From: Paraburkholderia edwinii | GTDB lineage: Bacteria > Pseudomonadota > Gammaproteobacteria > Burkholderiales > Burkholderiaceae | NCBI RefSeq assembly: GCF_019428685.1 | Contig: NZ_CP080095.1 | Location: forward strand, 2,666,001-2,730,000 | Direction of reading: 5' to 3' | Length of the DNA: 64,000 bases | In this document: positions 50,043 through 58,922 of the stretch, piece after piece | Numbering within the stretch: position 1 is the first letter of the stretch | Layout: each line of letters opens with the position of its first letter | Translations under genes and position numbers: made by a program | The notes under the pieces: model-generated | Told to the model about the DNA's origin: nothing | Seen by the model: the letters and a program-made list of their open reading frames with translations, nothing else | The model's database searches: none

Positions 50043-50780
50043 GTGGCTGCATCTGCAATTGGATCAGGCGCTCAACATGCTTCGACGGTTTTCGTTGTCG
50101 ACGATGACGATTCAGTTCGGGAAGCTCTACAAGGACTACTGGCATCCGTGGGCCTGCGTTCGAGGGCTTTTGCAACCGCCGAGGCATTCCTCGACTATGA
50201 CGCGGCCTGCACCGGCACGCACGCGAGCTGCCTGCTGGTCGATATCCGTATGCCCGGCATCGGTGGTCTTGATCTGCAAAGCCGTCTCGCGGAAAGAAGG
50301 CGCGTTCCGCCGATCATTTTCATGTCGGCATTTGGCGACGTGGCCATGACGGTCAGGGCGATGAAAGCCGGCGCGAGGGATTTCCTGTCCAAACCGTTTC
50401 GCGATCAGGACCTGCTCGACGCGGTCTCCTCAGCGCTGAAATACAACGAGCAGATGCAAGCGATCGAGGAATTGCGCGAAAGTCTGGAGGAGCGGTATCG
50501 TTCTCTTTCGGCCCGCGAGCGTGCGCTTCTGCAACTGCTGGGCGACGGGCTGATGAACAAGCAGATCGCATCGAGGCTTTGTTTGAGCGAATTTACCGTC
50601 AAGATCGGACGTCGTTCGCTGATGAAAAAAATGAAGGCTCGCAACTTCGCGCAACTGATCAAGATGGAAAGCCAGATTACCGGACTGGACAGCCAGAAGA
50701 TCCGCGCGTTGTGCGAGGGCGGCGCGAGCGAAGCTGCCTGTCGGCCGGAATTGGCGATCTCGAGCGTTTTGCACGAATAG
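50043..50780 (+). CDS. FixJ-type response regulator 2
   Basis: 245 residues, GTG start with GGAG seven bases upstream. Receiver with VFVVDDDDSVREAL (D20-22), phospho-acceptor Asp67 (LLVDIRMPG), and Lys117 (FLSKPF). LuxR HTH at ~155-215 (LSARERALLQLL, LMNKQIASRLCLSEFTVK, RRSLMKKM). A C-terminal extension of ~25 residues. No kinase gene adjacent, so orphan. Same LMNKQIA and MKKM features as the regulator at 8.4 kb, indicating paralogy. Confidence 0.88.
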   Translation: MAASAIGSGAQHASTVFVVDDDDSVREALQGLLASVGLRSRAFATAEAFLDYDAACTGTHASCLLVDIRMPGIGGLDLQSRLAERRRVPPIIFMSAFGDVAMTVRAMKAGARDFLSKPFRDQDLLDAVSSALKYNEQMQAIEELRESLEERYRSLSARERALLQLLGDGLMNKQIASRLCLSEFTVKIGRRSLMKKMKARNFAQLIKMESQITGLDSQKIRALCEGGASEAACRPELAISSVLHE

Positions 50781-50863
50781 CGGTGCGAATCCGCGATGCC
50801 GATGATGTCTGTCGCTTCGGAAAGCGTCGCTTAAGATCGGGAAATGGACGCGAGCGGATTGCA

Positions 50864-52369
50864 ATGAACACACCTGCAAACGAGAGACAGCAAGCGGGTC
50901 GCCCTAAAGCGCCACCGTTTATCGAGCCTTGCGGCCATGGCGTTATCGATGCAGAACCGTGCGCGCGGGAGCCCGGGCCGGAAGACGTGACCCGGCACCG
51001 CGGCATGGTGCTTGCCGCCTGTGTGCTCGCGTCCTCGATGGCGTTCATTGATGCGACAGCGCTGCCCGTTGCGTTGCCGCGATTGCGCGCAGATTTCGGT
51101 GCGGACCTCGCTTCCGTGCAATGGATTCTTAATGGGTACATGCTGGCACTCGCCTCGCTGACGTTGATCGGCGGCGCGCTCGCGGATGTTTACGGCAAGG
51201 CGCGCATGCTGATGATCGGATGCGTGCTGTTCGGTATCGTGTCCGCTGCTTGCGCGCTCGCGCCTTCGCCTGCGTGGTTGATCGTCGCCCGCGTCGCGCA
51301 GGGGGCGGCCGCGGCGATTGTCACCCCCGCAAGCCTTGCGCTGATCGGGGTGACCTATCCGCGCACGGAGCGCAACCGGGCGATTGGCGTATGGGCTGCG
51401 GCATCGGCACTCACCACCGCCGGCGGTCCGGTCCTCGGCGGGTGGCTCACCGAGACCTTCGGTTGGCGGTCCGTATTCTGGATCAACCCCGCGCTCGCAC
51501 TCGTGGCCGTCGGGGCGTTGCTGCTCTTCGCGCCAAAAGATGGCCGCATCGTGCGCAGGTTCGACGTAATCGGCGCAGCGATCCTCGCTTTGGCCATAGG
51601 GGCGCTCGCCTGGGCGCTCAGTCAGATCGGCCCCGATAAAGCTCGGGCAACAGCGAATGCTCCGTCCCATCCCGGCCCCACGCTGATGATCGTAGCAGGG
51701 CTTGGCATTGTCGGGCTTGGTCTTTACGCATTCTGGGAAAGCAGAAGCAAACACCCGATGATGCCGCCTCGCTTGATGCGGCATCGTGCGTTCCTTGGCT
51801 TGAACGTTGCGACCTTGATGATCTATGCAGGGATATCGATCATGTTCTTCCTGCTCCCTTTCGACCTCATTGATCGCCGCGCCTTGTCGTCGACCGATGC
51901 CGGTCTGGTATTCCTGCCCTTCACGCTTGGCGTCGGGCTCCTGTCGAGAGTCTTTGGCGGGCTGGCGGACAGGATCGGTGCGCGCGTGATGCTTATCGTG
52001 GGACCGGCCGGTGCCGCGCTCGCCTATGTGTGGATGGCGCTCGGTCAGAAGGAATCGCTGCTGTTCGGCGTGATCGTACCCATGGCATTGCTGGGCCTGT
52101 CCTTTGCCGTGATCGTCGCACCGCTCACCGCGTCGGTTCTGTCGAGCGTCGACGAGTCGGACGAGGGGCTTGCCTCGGGCATCAACAATGCCGCGAGCCG
52201 GATTGCGCAACTCGCCGGCGTGGCGCTGGCCGCAGGCGTCGCGTCTTTCGAATCCGGCTATGAAATCAGCCTCGTCGTAGCCGCGGCGACTTCGATCGGC
52301 GGCGCCTTTGCAGCTGCAATGACGCTGGGGCCGGGCAAGACCCAAGCAAGCGGATCAGAAGCGGCTTAG
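50864..52369 (+). CDS. MFS multidrug exporter, DHA2 (EmrB/QacA) family
   Basis: 501 residues; the conserved part starts at MNTPANERQQ and ~13-14 helices follow. Motifs: FIDATALPVALPRLRADFGA at helix 1, GALADVYGKARMLMIG, ARVAQGAAAAIVTPASLALI (motif C region) and GVWAAASALTTAGGPVLGGWLT. DHA2 transporters expel drugs, dyes or toxic metabolites by proton antiport. It follows the regulator gene by 83 bases in the same direction and may be its target. Confidence 0.88.
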   Translation: MNTPANERQQAGRPKAPPFIEPCGHGVIDAEPCAREPGPEDVTRHRGMVLAACVLASSMAFIDATALPVALPRLRADFGADLASVQWILNGYMLALASLTLIGGALADVYGKARMLMIGCVLFGIVSAACALAPSPAWLIVARVAQGAAAAIVTPASLALIGVTYPRTERNRAIGVWAAASALTTAGGPVLGGWLTETFGWRSVFWINPALALVAVGALLLFAPKDGRIVRRFDVIGAAILALAIGALAWALSQIGPDKARATANAPSHPGPTLMIVAGLGIVGLGLYAFWESRSKHPMMPPRLMRHRAFLGLNVATLMIYAGISIMFFLLPFDLIDRRALSSTDAGLVFLPFTLGVGLLSRVFGGLADRIGARVMLIVGPAGAALAYVWMALGQKESLLFGVIVPMALLGLSFAVIVAPLTASVLSSVDESDEGLASGINNAASRIAQLAGVALAAGVASFESGYEISLVVAAATSIGGAFAAAMTLGPGKTQASGSEAA

Positions 52370-52752
52370 CAATCAGGCGTTGAATCAGGAAGTCGGCCAC
52401 GCAAAATACTCACGAGAAATTGCAGTCTCATACATCTGCATGCCTTCGCCGAATTATCGAAGAATTCGGCTCGATTTCCATGTCATCAATCAAAGCGAAG
52501 CGTTGAACTCGCGCGCGACGCTTCCCGATATACCGACGCTTATCCAATAAATACCTGCCGCTGGTTGCCCGGCGCAGCGTGTTGCAGTCAAATGGAACGC
52601 GAGGAGATTCTTCAGTGGAAAGAAAAGCGCTTTATGCCAGTCGTTATGACGGGTTTGCCTTTTGACCACTCCGTGTTTATCGGTCGAGAGCGATCCTCTG
52701 GCAGCGGACGCAATAAATACGCATTTAACCGATAAACCAAAAGGAACTATTT
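52370..52752. other. Non-coding region before ferritin-like gene
   Basis: No gene seen. Arms TTTATCGGT (52676-52684) and ACCGATAAA (52728-52736) form a 9-base inverted repeat with a ~43-base centre just before the ferritin-like gene, a possible regulator site or leader stem. Confidence 0.55.
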
Positions 52753-53352
52753 ATGAACTTCGATTCAGCTAAATTTGCGGATAAGGACGGCAAGCCGCGT
52801 CGGAATTTCTTGCGAAATACGGGCTTTACGATGGCAGCCTTCGGCGCTGCGGCGATTGCTTCCTCGAAGGCCGTTGCCGCAACCTCGCATGGCGGCTCCG
52901 CTGCCGAGCAGGATGTCAAGGTTATGCAAGGCGCGCTTGCGCTCGAGCACGAAGGGATCGCAGTATACCGGCTCGCCGGCGGGAGCGGCTTGCTCACGCC
53001 CGATACAAAGAAAGTCGCGCTCATTTTCCTTGGACATCATCAGCAGCATCGGGATTCTTTAGCGTCCCTCATCAGTAAAGCAGGTGGCGAACCTGTGAAG
53101 CCGAAATCAGATGAGCAGTATGTACAGGAGTTGAATCTCAGCTCGCTAAAGTCAGAAGGCGATGTTGTGGTGTTGGCTACCCGTCTGGAACGAGGTGCAG
53201 CCAATGCGTACGCGCTGCAGGTTCGCGCTTTGCAGGACCGCGATCTGGTGCATCTGTTCACTCAACTTTCAGCCGATGAGGCGGTGCACTGGACGACGCT
53301 CAATAATGCCGCCGGTGTGCCTATCCCGACTACCGCTTATATTTTCGGCTAG
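52753..53352 (+). CDS. Tat-exported ferritin-like protein
   Basis: 199 residues. A Tat-type N-terminus (RRNFLRNTGFTMAAFGAAA) after a short charged leader suggests export folded, probably with a metal cofactor. The mature part is a four-helix ferritin-like bundle (ALALEHEGIAVYRLAGG, LIFLGHHQQHRDSLASLI, LERGAANAYALQVRALQ, DEAVHWTTLNNAAG) with Glu/His positions of a diiron site. It lies 10 bases before a cytochrome c gene, so the two form an operon. Possible role: periplasmic metal or peroxide handling with electron transfer. Confidence 0.85.
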   Translation: MNFDSAKFADKDGKPRRNFLRNTGFTMAAFGAAAIASSKAVAATSHGGSAAEQDVKVMQGALALEHEGIAVYRLAGGSGLLTPDTKKVALIFLGHHQQHRDSLASLISKAGGEPVKPKSDEQYVQELNLSSLKSEGDVVVLATRLERGAANAYALQVRALQDRDLVHLFTQLSADEAVHWTTLNNAAGVPIPTTAYIFG

Positions 53353-53362
53353 GGTGATCGAC

Positions 53363-53785
53363 ATGCGCTCCCCACCGCCAAAGGCGCTCTTGCGTATTTC
53401 AACTGCGTTGCTTGCAATGACTGCCTTGTCGTCGATAAGCCATCTCGCGCTCGCGCAGACAAATAATGATGTCGCTGCCGGCAAATCCCTCTACGAGGCG
53501 AAGTGCAGTGGTTGTCACTCGGTGGACACCAACCGCATCGGGCCCATGCATCGTGGAGTGGTCGGCCGGGAGGTGGCGAGCGTTCCGGGTTTCGACTATT
53601 CGCCTGCAATAAAGCAATTGCACGGCGTCTGGACAAAGGAACGTCTCGACAAGTGGCTGCAGAACCCGCAAGCGGTCGCGCCCGGTACGATCATGTTCGC
53701 GTCGGTCGATAATCCGGTGGAGCGACGCGAGATCATTGCGTATCTGGCTACGCTCGTGCCGACGACAGCCGCCAAGCCGCAATAG
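53363..53785 (+). CDS. Periplasmic class I cytochrome c
   Basis: 140 residues with signal peptide (LLRISTALLAMTALSSISHLALA). Heme motif CSGCH in AGKSLYEAKCSGCHSV near 52-56, RIGPMHRGVVGRE, and axial Met in GTIMFAS near 118. Ends EIIAYLATL as in mitochondrial-type cyt c. Gene spacing of ten bases to the ferritin-like gene indicates co-expression. Likely partner in periplasmic electron transfer. Confidence 0.9.
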   Translation: MRSPPPKALLRISTALLAMTALSSISHLALAQTNNDVAAGKSLYEAKCSGCHSVDTNRIGPMHRGVVGREVASVPGFDYSPAIKQLHGVWTKERLDKWLQNPQAVAPGTIMFASVDNPVERREIIAYLATLVPTTAAKPQ

Positions 53786-54088
53786 GGATAACGCGATGCC
53801 AGCGCGCCTTACTCAGGCTCACGGCCCGTAGACGTGCTGGCATCGGACTGCTGCGACCGATGTTGCAGCAGCTTTCCCAAACACACGCAGGCCGACGTGT
53901 CGGAGAACAAACCGGCATGCACTACTCAAAGCGACAATTCTTGGTACTTATGTGCCGATCGTATCTCATCCACAATATCCGCAGTCGCTACGACATCGAT
54001 CTACGTTTTCATGTTGTACAACGCAGGCCGATCGAAGTCCTCAACACGATCGCGGCTCTAGCGGAACGATCATTTCCCGACTCAATAC
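53786..54088. other. Non-coding region
   Basis: About 300 bases with no credible gene. Short frames here lack ribosome sites. Contains the promoter region of the SDR gene; a weak one since no strong Shine-Dalgarno is visible before 54089. Confidence 0.5.
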
Positions 54089-54799
54089 ATGGGCACATCA
54101 CACAAGGTTGTCGTTGTCACCGGTGCTTCGCAAGGCATCGGCGCAGAGGTCGTCAAGGCATTTCGCAAGCTCGAATATAGCGTCGTTGCGACTGCACGTT
54201 CGATCAAGCCAACGGCCGATCCGAACATTCTGACCATCGCCGGCGATATCGGTGATCGGGATACGGCACGCCGTGTCATTTCCGAAGGCATCGCGCGATT
54301 CGGCCGGATCGATACCCTCGTGAACAACGCGGGCATTTACATCGGCAAGCCTTTCACCGAACACACAGAAGAAGACTATGCTGCGGTGACGAATGTCAAT
54401 CTGGCTGGCTTCTATCACATTACGCAGTTCGCGATAGCGGAGATGGAAAAAAGCTCGGGCGGACATGTGGTCAACGTGACTGCCGGCATTGTTGATGGCC
54501 CGCGCACCGGGCTGTACTCTGTTCTGGCGGCGCTGACAAAAGGTGGGCTTAACGCTGCAACTCAAGCGTTGGCTATCGAGTACGCCAGGAGGCGGATACG
54601 TGTGAATGCAGTCGCACCGGGGATCATCAAGTCGCCGATGCACGCCGTGGAAATCCGTGAAGCGCTGGGCGCCTTTCACCCAATTGGACATATGGGTGAG
54701 ATGAGCGATATCACCGACGCCATTCTCTTTCTCGACGCCGCGCCGTTCATTACGGGAGAAATTCTGCACGTCGACGGTGGCCTGAGCGCGGGATACTGA
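54089..54799 (+). CDS. Short-chain dehydrogenase/reductase with altered active site
   Basis: 236 residues. Cofactor motif TGASQGIG (10-17) and NNAGIY are present. Catalytic Ser/Tyr/Lys are not in standard spacing: the sequence is GLYSVLAALTKGGLNAAT, with Lys eight after Tyr instead of four. This pattern occurs in an SDR subgroup with ALASLTKGG. VNAVAPGIIKSPMH and the C-terminal GEILHVDGGLSAGY are normal. Likely reduces a small carbonyl; activity uncertain. Confidence 0.85.
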   Translation: MGTSHKVVVVTGASQGIGAEVVKAFRKLEYSVVATARSIKPTADPNILTIAGDIGDRDTARRVISEGIARFGRIDTLVNNAGIYIGKPFTEHTEEDYAAVTNVNLAGFYHITQFAIAEMEKSSGGHVVNVTAGIVDGPRTGLYSVLAALTKGGLNAATQALAIEYARRRIRVNAVAPGIIKSPMHAVEIREALGAFHPIGHMGEMSDITDAILFLDAAPFITGEILHVDGGLSAGY

Positions 54800-54925
54800 A
54801 TAGGTTGGCGTGGAGATAGCGACGAACGAATCGACCGGCCGCGCGTTCGATGCGCTTTGCACTGCGCACTTCAAGCTTGTGCGGCGTCTGGATGCCGAAC
54901 GCCGATGTAGCGCGCAGTGTGAGGC

Positions 54926-55360
54926 TTAAACGCCGAAGCGAGGCCCATCGAAATCTGCCGCGAGGTTCGATCCCGGAATGCGAGCGATGGCCTTGATTGC
55001 GAAGTCGAAACCGGAAAGGGCGGTTACGCCGACCGCGGTCCAGTTCGAGAGATGTTCGTTGCCGAACGCTGTCTTGCGAATTGGCTGGACGGTCTCGAGT
55101 TGCGCGTCCAGATCGGTATGGAACATCGTGACGTCAACCACATCGTCGAGCGTGCAACCGGCGGCCTCGAGTACCGCAGCGAGATTATCGAAGGCGAGTT
55201 GAACCTGTCTGGCGAAATTGGGCTCGGGTGAGCCGTCCGCGAGGCAGCCGACCTGAGCGGAGACAAACAGCAGATCGCCCGCGCGGATCGCAGCGGAACA
55301 ACCGCATTTTTTATAAACAGGTTGCCGATCCTTCGAGGAGGTAACTTTGTGCTTGATCAT
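54926..55360 (-). CDS. ridA-like: RidA/YjgF-family imine deaminase
   Basis: 144 residues, trimeric RidA fold: AIRAGDLLFVSAQVGCLADGS, QVQLAFDNLAAVLEAAGCTLDDVVDVTMF, and the Arg of IARIPGS that binds the substrate carboxylate. RidA hydrolyses reactive 2-aminoacrylate and other imines. A flavin amine-oxidase-like gene in the same direction lies 216 bases upstream; that enzyme would make the imine. A CTATAC-type promoter copy lies 77 bases before the start. Confidence 0.9.
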   Translation of the reverse strand: MIKHKVTSSKDRQPVYKKCGCSAAIRAGDLLFVSAQVGCLADGSPEPNFARQVQLAFDNLAAVLEAAGCTLDDVVDVTMFHTDLDAQLETVQPIRKTAFGNEHLSNWTAVGVTALSGFDFAIKAIARIPGSNLAADFDGPRFGV

Positions 55361-55436
55361 GCTCTCTACTTGTCAGGCTTCCGAAGCGAATAGAGTTACT
55401 CGCTCCTGTTAGAGACCGGCGAGACGTGATCAATCA

Positions 55437-55507
55437 ATTTTAAGATTTTACGGACCCTTATTCACGAATTCGTAGTAGATGGTTTCTATACGTGGGTATA
55501 GATGGCG
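55437..55507 (-). promoter_or_regulatory. Promoter with CTATACC-N3-GTATAG operator, copy 2
   Basis: Minus-strand reading: CTATACC-CAC-GTATAG (55486-55501), then GTGAAT (-35, 55460-55465), 17 bases, TAAAAT (-10, 55437-55442). All blocks match copy 1 at 45418-45486. Lies between the amine oxidase and RidA genes, so it drives ridA. Confidence 0.65.
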
Positions 55508-55576
55508 CCCGCGCGCGGCGTTGGTCTTAAGGCGCAAGCGCCATGTTTCGTATGGCTATGGAAAAGACCGGGAGCG

Positions 55577-57415
55577 TTACGGACTATGCCGCGGGTAAGC
55601 GGACTCGAATGTGAAGGCACCGGAGAACGAAGCGTCGTGATTGTGCAGCAGATGCAACACCGCATCGAGCGACATGCGCATCGCGGATTCGACCCAGCCT
55701 CCGTCGCTGACATACGCTTCGCCGGCGAGATAAAGCCTCGACTTCGCGCTATGCGTCTCGTTGTAGCGGAGCAGGGCCTGGTTCGGCTGCGCAATCCCGG
55801 CCCGATACACGCGTGCCGCACCGCGTATGGTCGGTTGCCGGCTCCAGTGGATCACCGCGCATTGCGCTTCATCAACGTAATCGGATATCTTGCCGCCGAT
55901 GCCGCTTTGCTTGAGCATGCCGTCAAGTGTGGCGATGCAGCGCGACACGAGGCCAGTGTCATTGGCTTCGCTTAACAGACTCTCGGATAACTTGTCCCAC
56001 GTGTAGCTCAGCAGCAGCACCCCCGGGTCGGAAATGCGCCGTGTGCTTACGGCGTAACCATACGTTGCCTCAAGAAAATTGTCCGATGCGATCATCTGCG
56101 GAATCGCGGATTGTTCCCAGTAACGCGCCTTCAAAGCGACGAACACCTTTGAACTGGCGAGCCATTCGGACATGCGATCGCCGCCGACGACGTCCGGTGG
56201 CAACTCGGCGTCGGTAAAGCCGTTCATCCGGATCGCGCAACGGTTACCGGCCATCGGTGCGGTGATTAACACCGCGTCGTAATCGCTTCGATGCGTTGCA
56301 CACTCGATACGCACTTCATCATTGATACGGGCGATCGAGTTAACCGGACTGTGTGTGTAGAGCCGGACACGGTATCGGTGGTCGCGCAAAGCATCGTAAA
56401 GGGAAATCGGCGCGACATGTGCGCTCTGAACCGGACAGTACAGCATAGCCTCGGCGATCGATTGCACGCCAAGATATCGCGGTGCGGCAAGCCGATGACC
56501 GAGGCTATCGGTGAGCGCCGGGTCACCGGCATGAGGGCCGCTCGCGTAATCGCCGTCGGCATCGAAGCGGCCTTGAATCAATCGCAGGTTGTCGAAGAAG
56601 CCGAAGAAAATCATTCGGAAGATGAGCATGGCCGAAAAGTCGAGATACGCCGCCCACGGACCCTCGCCGACGCCTGATCGCTCGATCACGCAAAGCTCGT
56701 ATTCATTCATGCCTGCGCCGCCGAAGTCACCGTTCGCATCGCGATCGTCTCCAACGTGCGCCGGCGTCAGCAAGACGTTGCGGAAACTGTCGCGCCAGTA
56801 GCGCTGTTCGATTGCTTGCCATAAGGCAGGCCATCGAGGTGTGCCGAACGAGGCCCGCGCGGCAGTCACGAAGCGCGACGCGAACGCCAGCCATTTTTGT
56901 TGCACGGCCTCGACTTCAGGCGCGATCGGCAATATGCCGCCGCGTGGCTTCACGGTGAACGACGACGAGCGCTCTGAATAGACGCCAAACGACACGTCCG
57001 CGGCGTCGGCGGTCGGAAACGGCTGCGAGGTCAGTCCGAATCGTTGTGCGTATTGCGCGAAGGCGGCGGCAGGGCCTGCCGGTTGTGTGAACATCGGAAT
57101 GCGCATCGCACCGAGCTCGAATACGGTGTGCTGTCCCTCGACCGGTTGTGAGCGCAACCGTCCGCCGATATGCCCGGATGCCTCGTAGATGTCGAGATTC
57201 ATCACGCCGCAACGGAACAGCTCGTGCGCAGCGCTGAGCCCGGCTATGCCCGCGCCGACGATGGCGACGCGCAAGCCGGGTTGCATGTTCTTCGCGATAC
57301 CGGCGTCCTGCGTGTCGCTCAACAGCCGCGAGAAGTCAAAATTGAAGTCGGCGGGATACGGGTAGCCGACGCCCCACGTGCCAGGCGTGACGATGCTCTT
57401 CATGCGCAGTTCCAT
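55577..57415 (-). CDS. Flavin amine oxidase (L-amino-acid oxidase / tryptophan 2-monooxygenase-like)
   Basis: 612 residues. GxGxxG FAD motif VAIVGAGIAGLSAAHEL near 50-66, then EASGHIGGRLRSQPVEG, and the C-terminal RLYLAGEAYVSDGGWVESAMRMS FAD segment. The size and an inserted substrate domain match bacterial L-amino-acid oxidases and tryptophan monooxygenase (IaaM), also VioA/RebO. No IaaH amidase or pigment genes are present, so ordinary imine-producing oxidation is preferred. RidA downstream would clear the imine. Oxygen is likely the acceptor, giving peroxide. Confidence 0.82.
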   Translation of the reverse strand: MELRMKSIVTPGTWGVGYPYPADFNFDFSRLLSDTQDAGIAKNMQPGLRVAIVGAGIAGLSAAHELFRCGVMNLDIYEASGHIGGRLRSQPVEGQHTVFELGAMRIPMFTQPAGPAAAFAQYAQRFGLTSQPFPTADAADVSFGVYSERSSSFTVKPRGGILPIAPEVEAVQQKWLAFASRFVTAARASFGTPRWPALWQAIEQRYWRDSFRNVLLTPAHVGDDRDANGDFGGAGMNEYELCVIERSGVGEGPWAAYLDFSAMLIFRMIFFGFFDNLRLIQGRFDADGDYASGPHAGDPALTDSLGHRLAAPRYLGVQSIAEAMLYCPVQSAHVAPISLYDALRDHRYRVRLYTHSPVNSIARINDEVRIECATHRSDYDAVLITAPMAGNRCAIRMNGFTDAELPPDVVGGDRMSEWLASSKVFVALKARYWEQSAIPQMIASDNFLEATYGYAVSTRRISDPGVLLLSYTWDKLSESLLSEANDTGLVSRCIATLDGMLKQSGIGGKISDYVDEAQCAVIHWSRQPTIRGAARVYRAGIAQPNQALLRYNETHSAKSRLYLAGEAYVSDGGWVESAMRMSLDAVLHLLHNHDASFSGAFTFESAYPRHSP

Positions 57416-57652
57416 CGGAGAGGTGTTTTCGGGTGAACGCGATTCAGCGCCGCCAGGCGCGTGTCATCGCTCCATTTCACATCGCTTTCTGATTCAAATC
57501 GATCATAGCGTTGGTCGCGTTGACGCACGTTCATGAGAGGCGCATGACACATGCATGAGAGTCGCTTTTTCGTCGTCGACGCCATGAAGCGTCTAAAGGT
57601 CGTTCATCTCGCCGAAAATATCGACTCGTTCCCGCAGGCAAGTGGCTTGCCG

Positions 57653-57997
57653 CTACGAATCCTCTGCGCAGCGCGTTGCTCTCCACTCGGAAATGACGCG
57701 TTGCCTGACCTTCAAGTGCGCCGCAGACATTGCACCTAATACTCGCCCGATGGGTTCATTTGTAATCGAAGCGATATCACGAACGCTCAGTCGTTCAAGG
57801 TGTGGGAGCAGAACGACGGCGCGCTCCAGACCCGAAAGAGATCGAATCGCGTCGACGAGTCTTCCTTCCGACGCGACCCTCGCGACACCCGGCGAAGAAT
57901 AGTGGCTCTGAGCCCGGAAATAAGCGCCGCCAAATTCGCATTGCCACACGCGGGTCAACAGAAGACGCGCGCAATTGGGTAACGAACGAGAGCTCAT
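57653..57997 (-). CDS. Sigma-70 region-4-like small protein
   Basis: 114 residues. The middle and C-terminal part resembles ECF sigma region 4: DAIRSLSGLERAVVLLPHL then ERLSVRDIASITNEPIGRVL and HLKVRQRVI, a helix-turn-helix that contacts -35 elements. There is no region 2. It may be an auxiliary DNA-binding factor or remnant of a full ECF sigma factor. Ribosome site is poor. A partial GTATAGAAAC match to the CTATAC promoter lies ~210 bases upstream. Confidence 0.5.
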   Translation of the reverse strand: MSSRSLPNCARLLLTRVWQCEFGGAYFRAQSHYSSPGVARVASEGRLVDAIRSLSGLERAVVLLPHLERLSVRDIASITNEPIGRVLGAMSAAHLKVRQRVISEWRATRCAEDS

Positions 57998-58427
57998 TTC
58001 CGTTATGAAATAAGCACGGTTTTCGCGTTATCGCGTAAACGAAAGAATACCGTGCTATGCGCGTAGCGTTTTCAGCTGGCGTGTTTTCGACTTACTGGGC
58101 GGCTTACTTGTCAGGTTACCTTCGACTAATAATTGGGACGCGACACCGTATGCACCGAGATCAGGCTGCACGCGGCGCCCGCAGTGCAACTCACGTTTAA
58201 AAATTTGACGTATTGCGTTTCTATACCTATGGAACGTTGACTGGACTTCCAAGGTTTAATTTAATTCGGAGACGGAAACGAAGACTGTTGTTTATGGGCG
58301 AAGTGTTGATTCGGTGACGCTTCAGAAATTCGAATCGCTATGTGGCGCGGCCCCATGGTCGTTCTCGATTATCTTGATGTCGTCATTGTGAGTTGAAGTG
58401 CGACGTCCCTTATTGAATCGATCGGCG
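57998..58427. other. Non-coding region
   Basis: 430 bases without a supported gene. On the minus strand near 58210-58240, GGTATAGAAAC resembles part of the CTATAC element copies, without the same downstream -35/-10 spacing. Moderately AT-rich. Confidence 0.5.
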
Positions 58428-58757
58428 ATGATGTCAACTTCTGGTCTGTTTATCCTCGCATTGGCTATTTCTCTCGCCAGCCTTCCATTCGCCGTAAACA
58501 GGTTTTTCGACTATATACCCCTTCGATCAGGTAAGAGACTTCTGATCTGGATAGTGGAATCGGCCCTGATGTATGTGTTTCTGGCCATTATCGCTTACCG
58601 GCTCGTGTCGCATGGGGGTGTGAAACGCTCCCGTCGTCGACGACGAGACAGACATGCGCGTGAGATCCGGCCATCGGATCGCTTGTCGGCTGCCGGGCGC
58701 GCGTGCAGCGCGCATAGGCGTCGGGCGGACCTCAAAACCGGAGCGCGAGGTCTATAG
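58428..58757 (+). CDS. Small membrane protein (DUF2818-like)
   Basis: 109 residues. Two membrane segments (LFILALAISLASLPFAVNRF and LIWIVESALMYVFLAIIAYRLV) separated by a FFDYIPLRSGKR loop. This resembles the DUF2818 family of Burkholderiales (LPF...RLF..IPL.SG), short membrane proteins that often sit near respiratory genes. The C-terminal ~40 residues are Arg-rich and may be the product of a frameshift or low-complexity drift. A GTG at 58398 is an alternative start. Confidence is moderate. Confidence 0.5.
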   Translation: MMSTSGLFILALAISLASLPFAVNRFFDYIPLRSGKRLLIWIVESALMYVFLAIIAYRLVSHGGVKRSRRRRRDRHAREIRPSDRLSAAGRACSAHRRRADLKTGARGL

Positions 58758-58922
58758 CGATCGCCGCTTTGGCACGATGCCCTTCATCGTGCAACCCGGG
58801 AAGCGAACTCGCTGAAAAAGCGTTGCGCCGCCGTCCCTTCCTGAGGCTGCTCATGTCCTTTTGCATGAGATGTCGAATGTGCATTCCAACGCTGCAACGC
58901 TATCAGCAAGGAGGAAATGATC

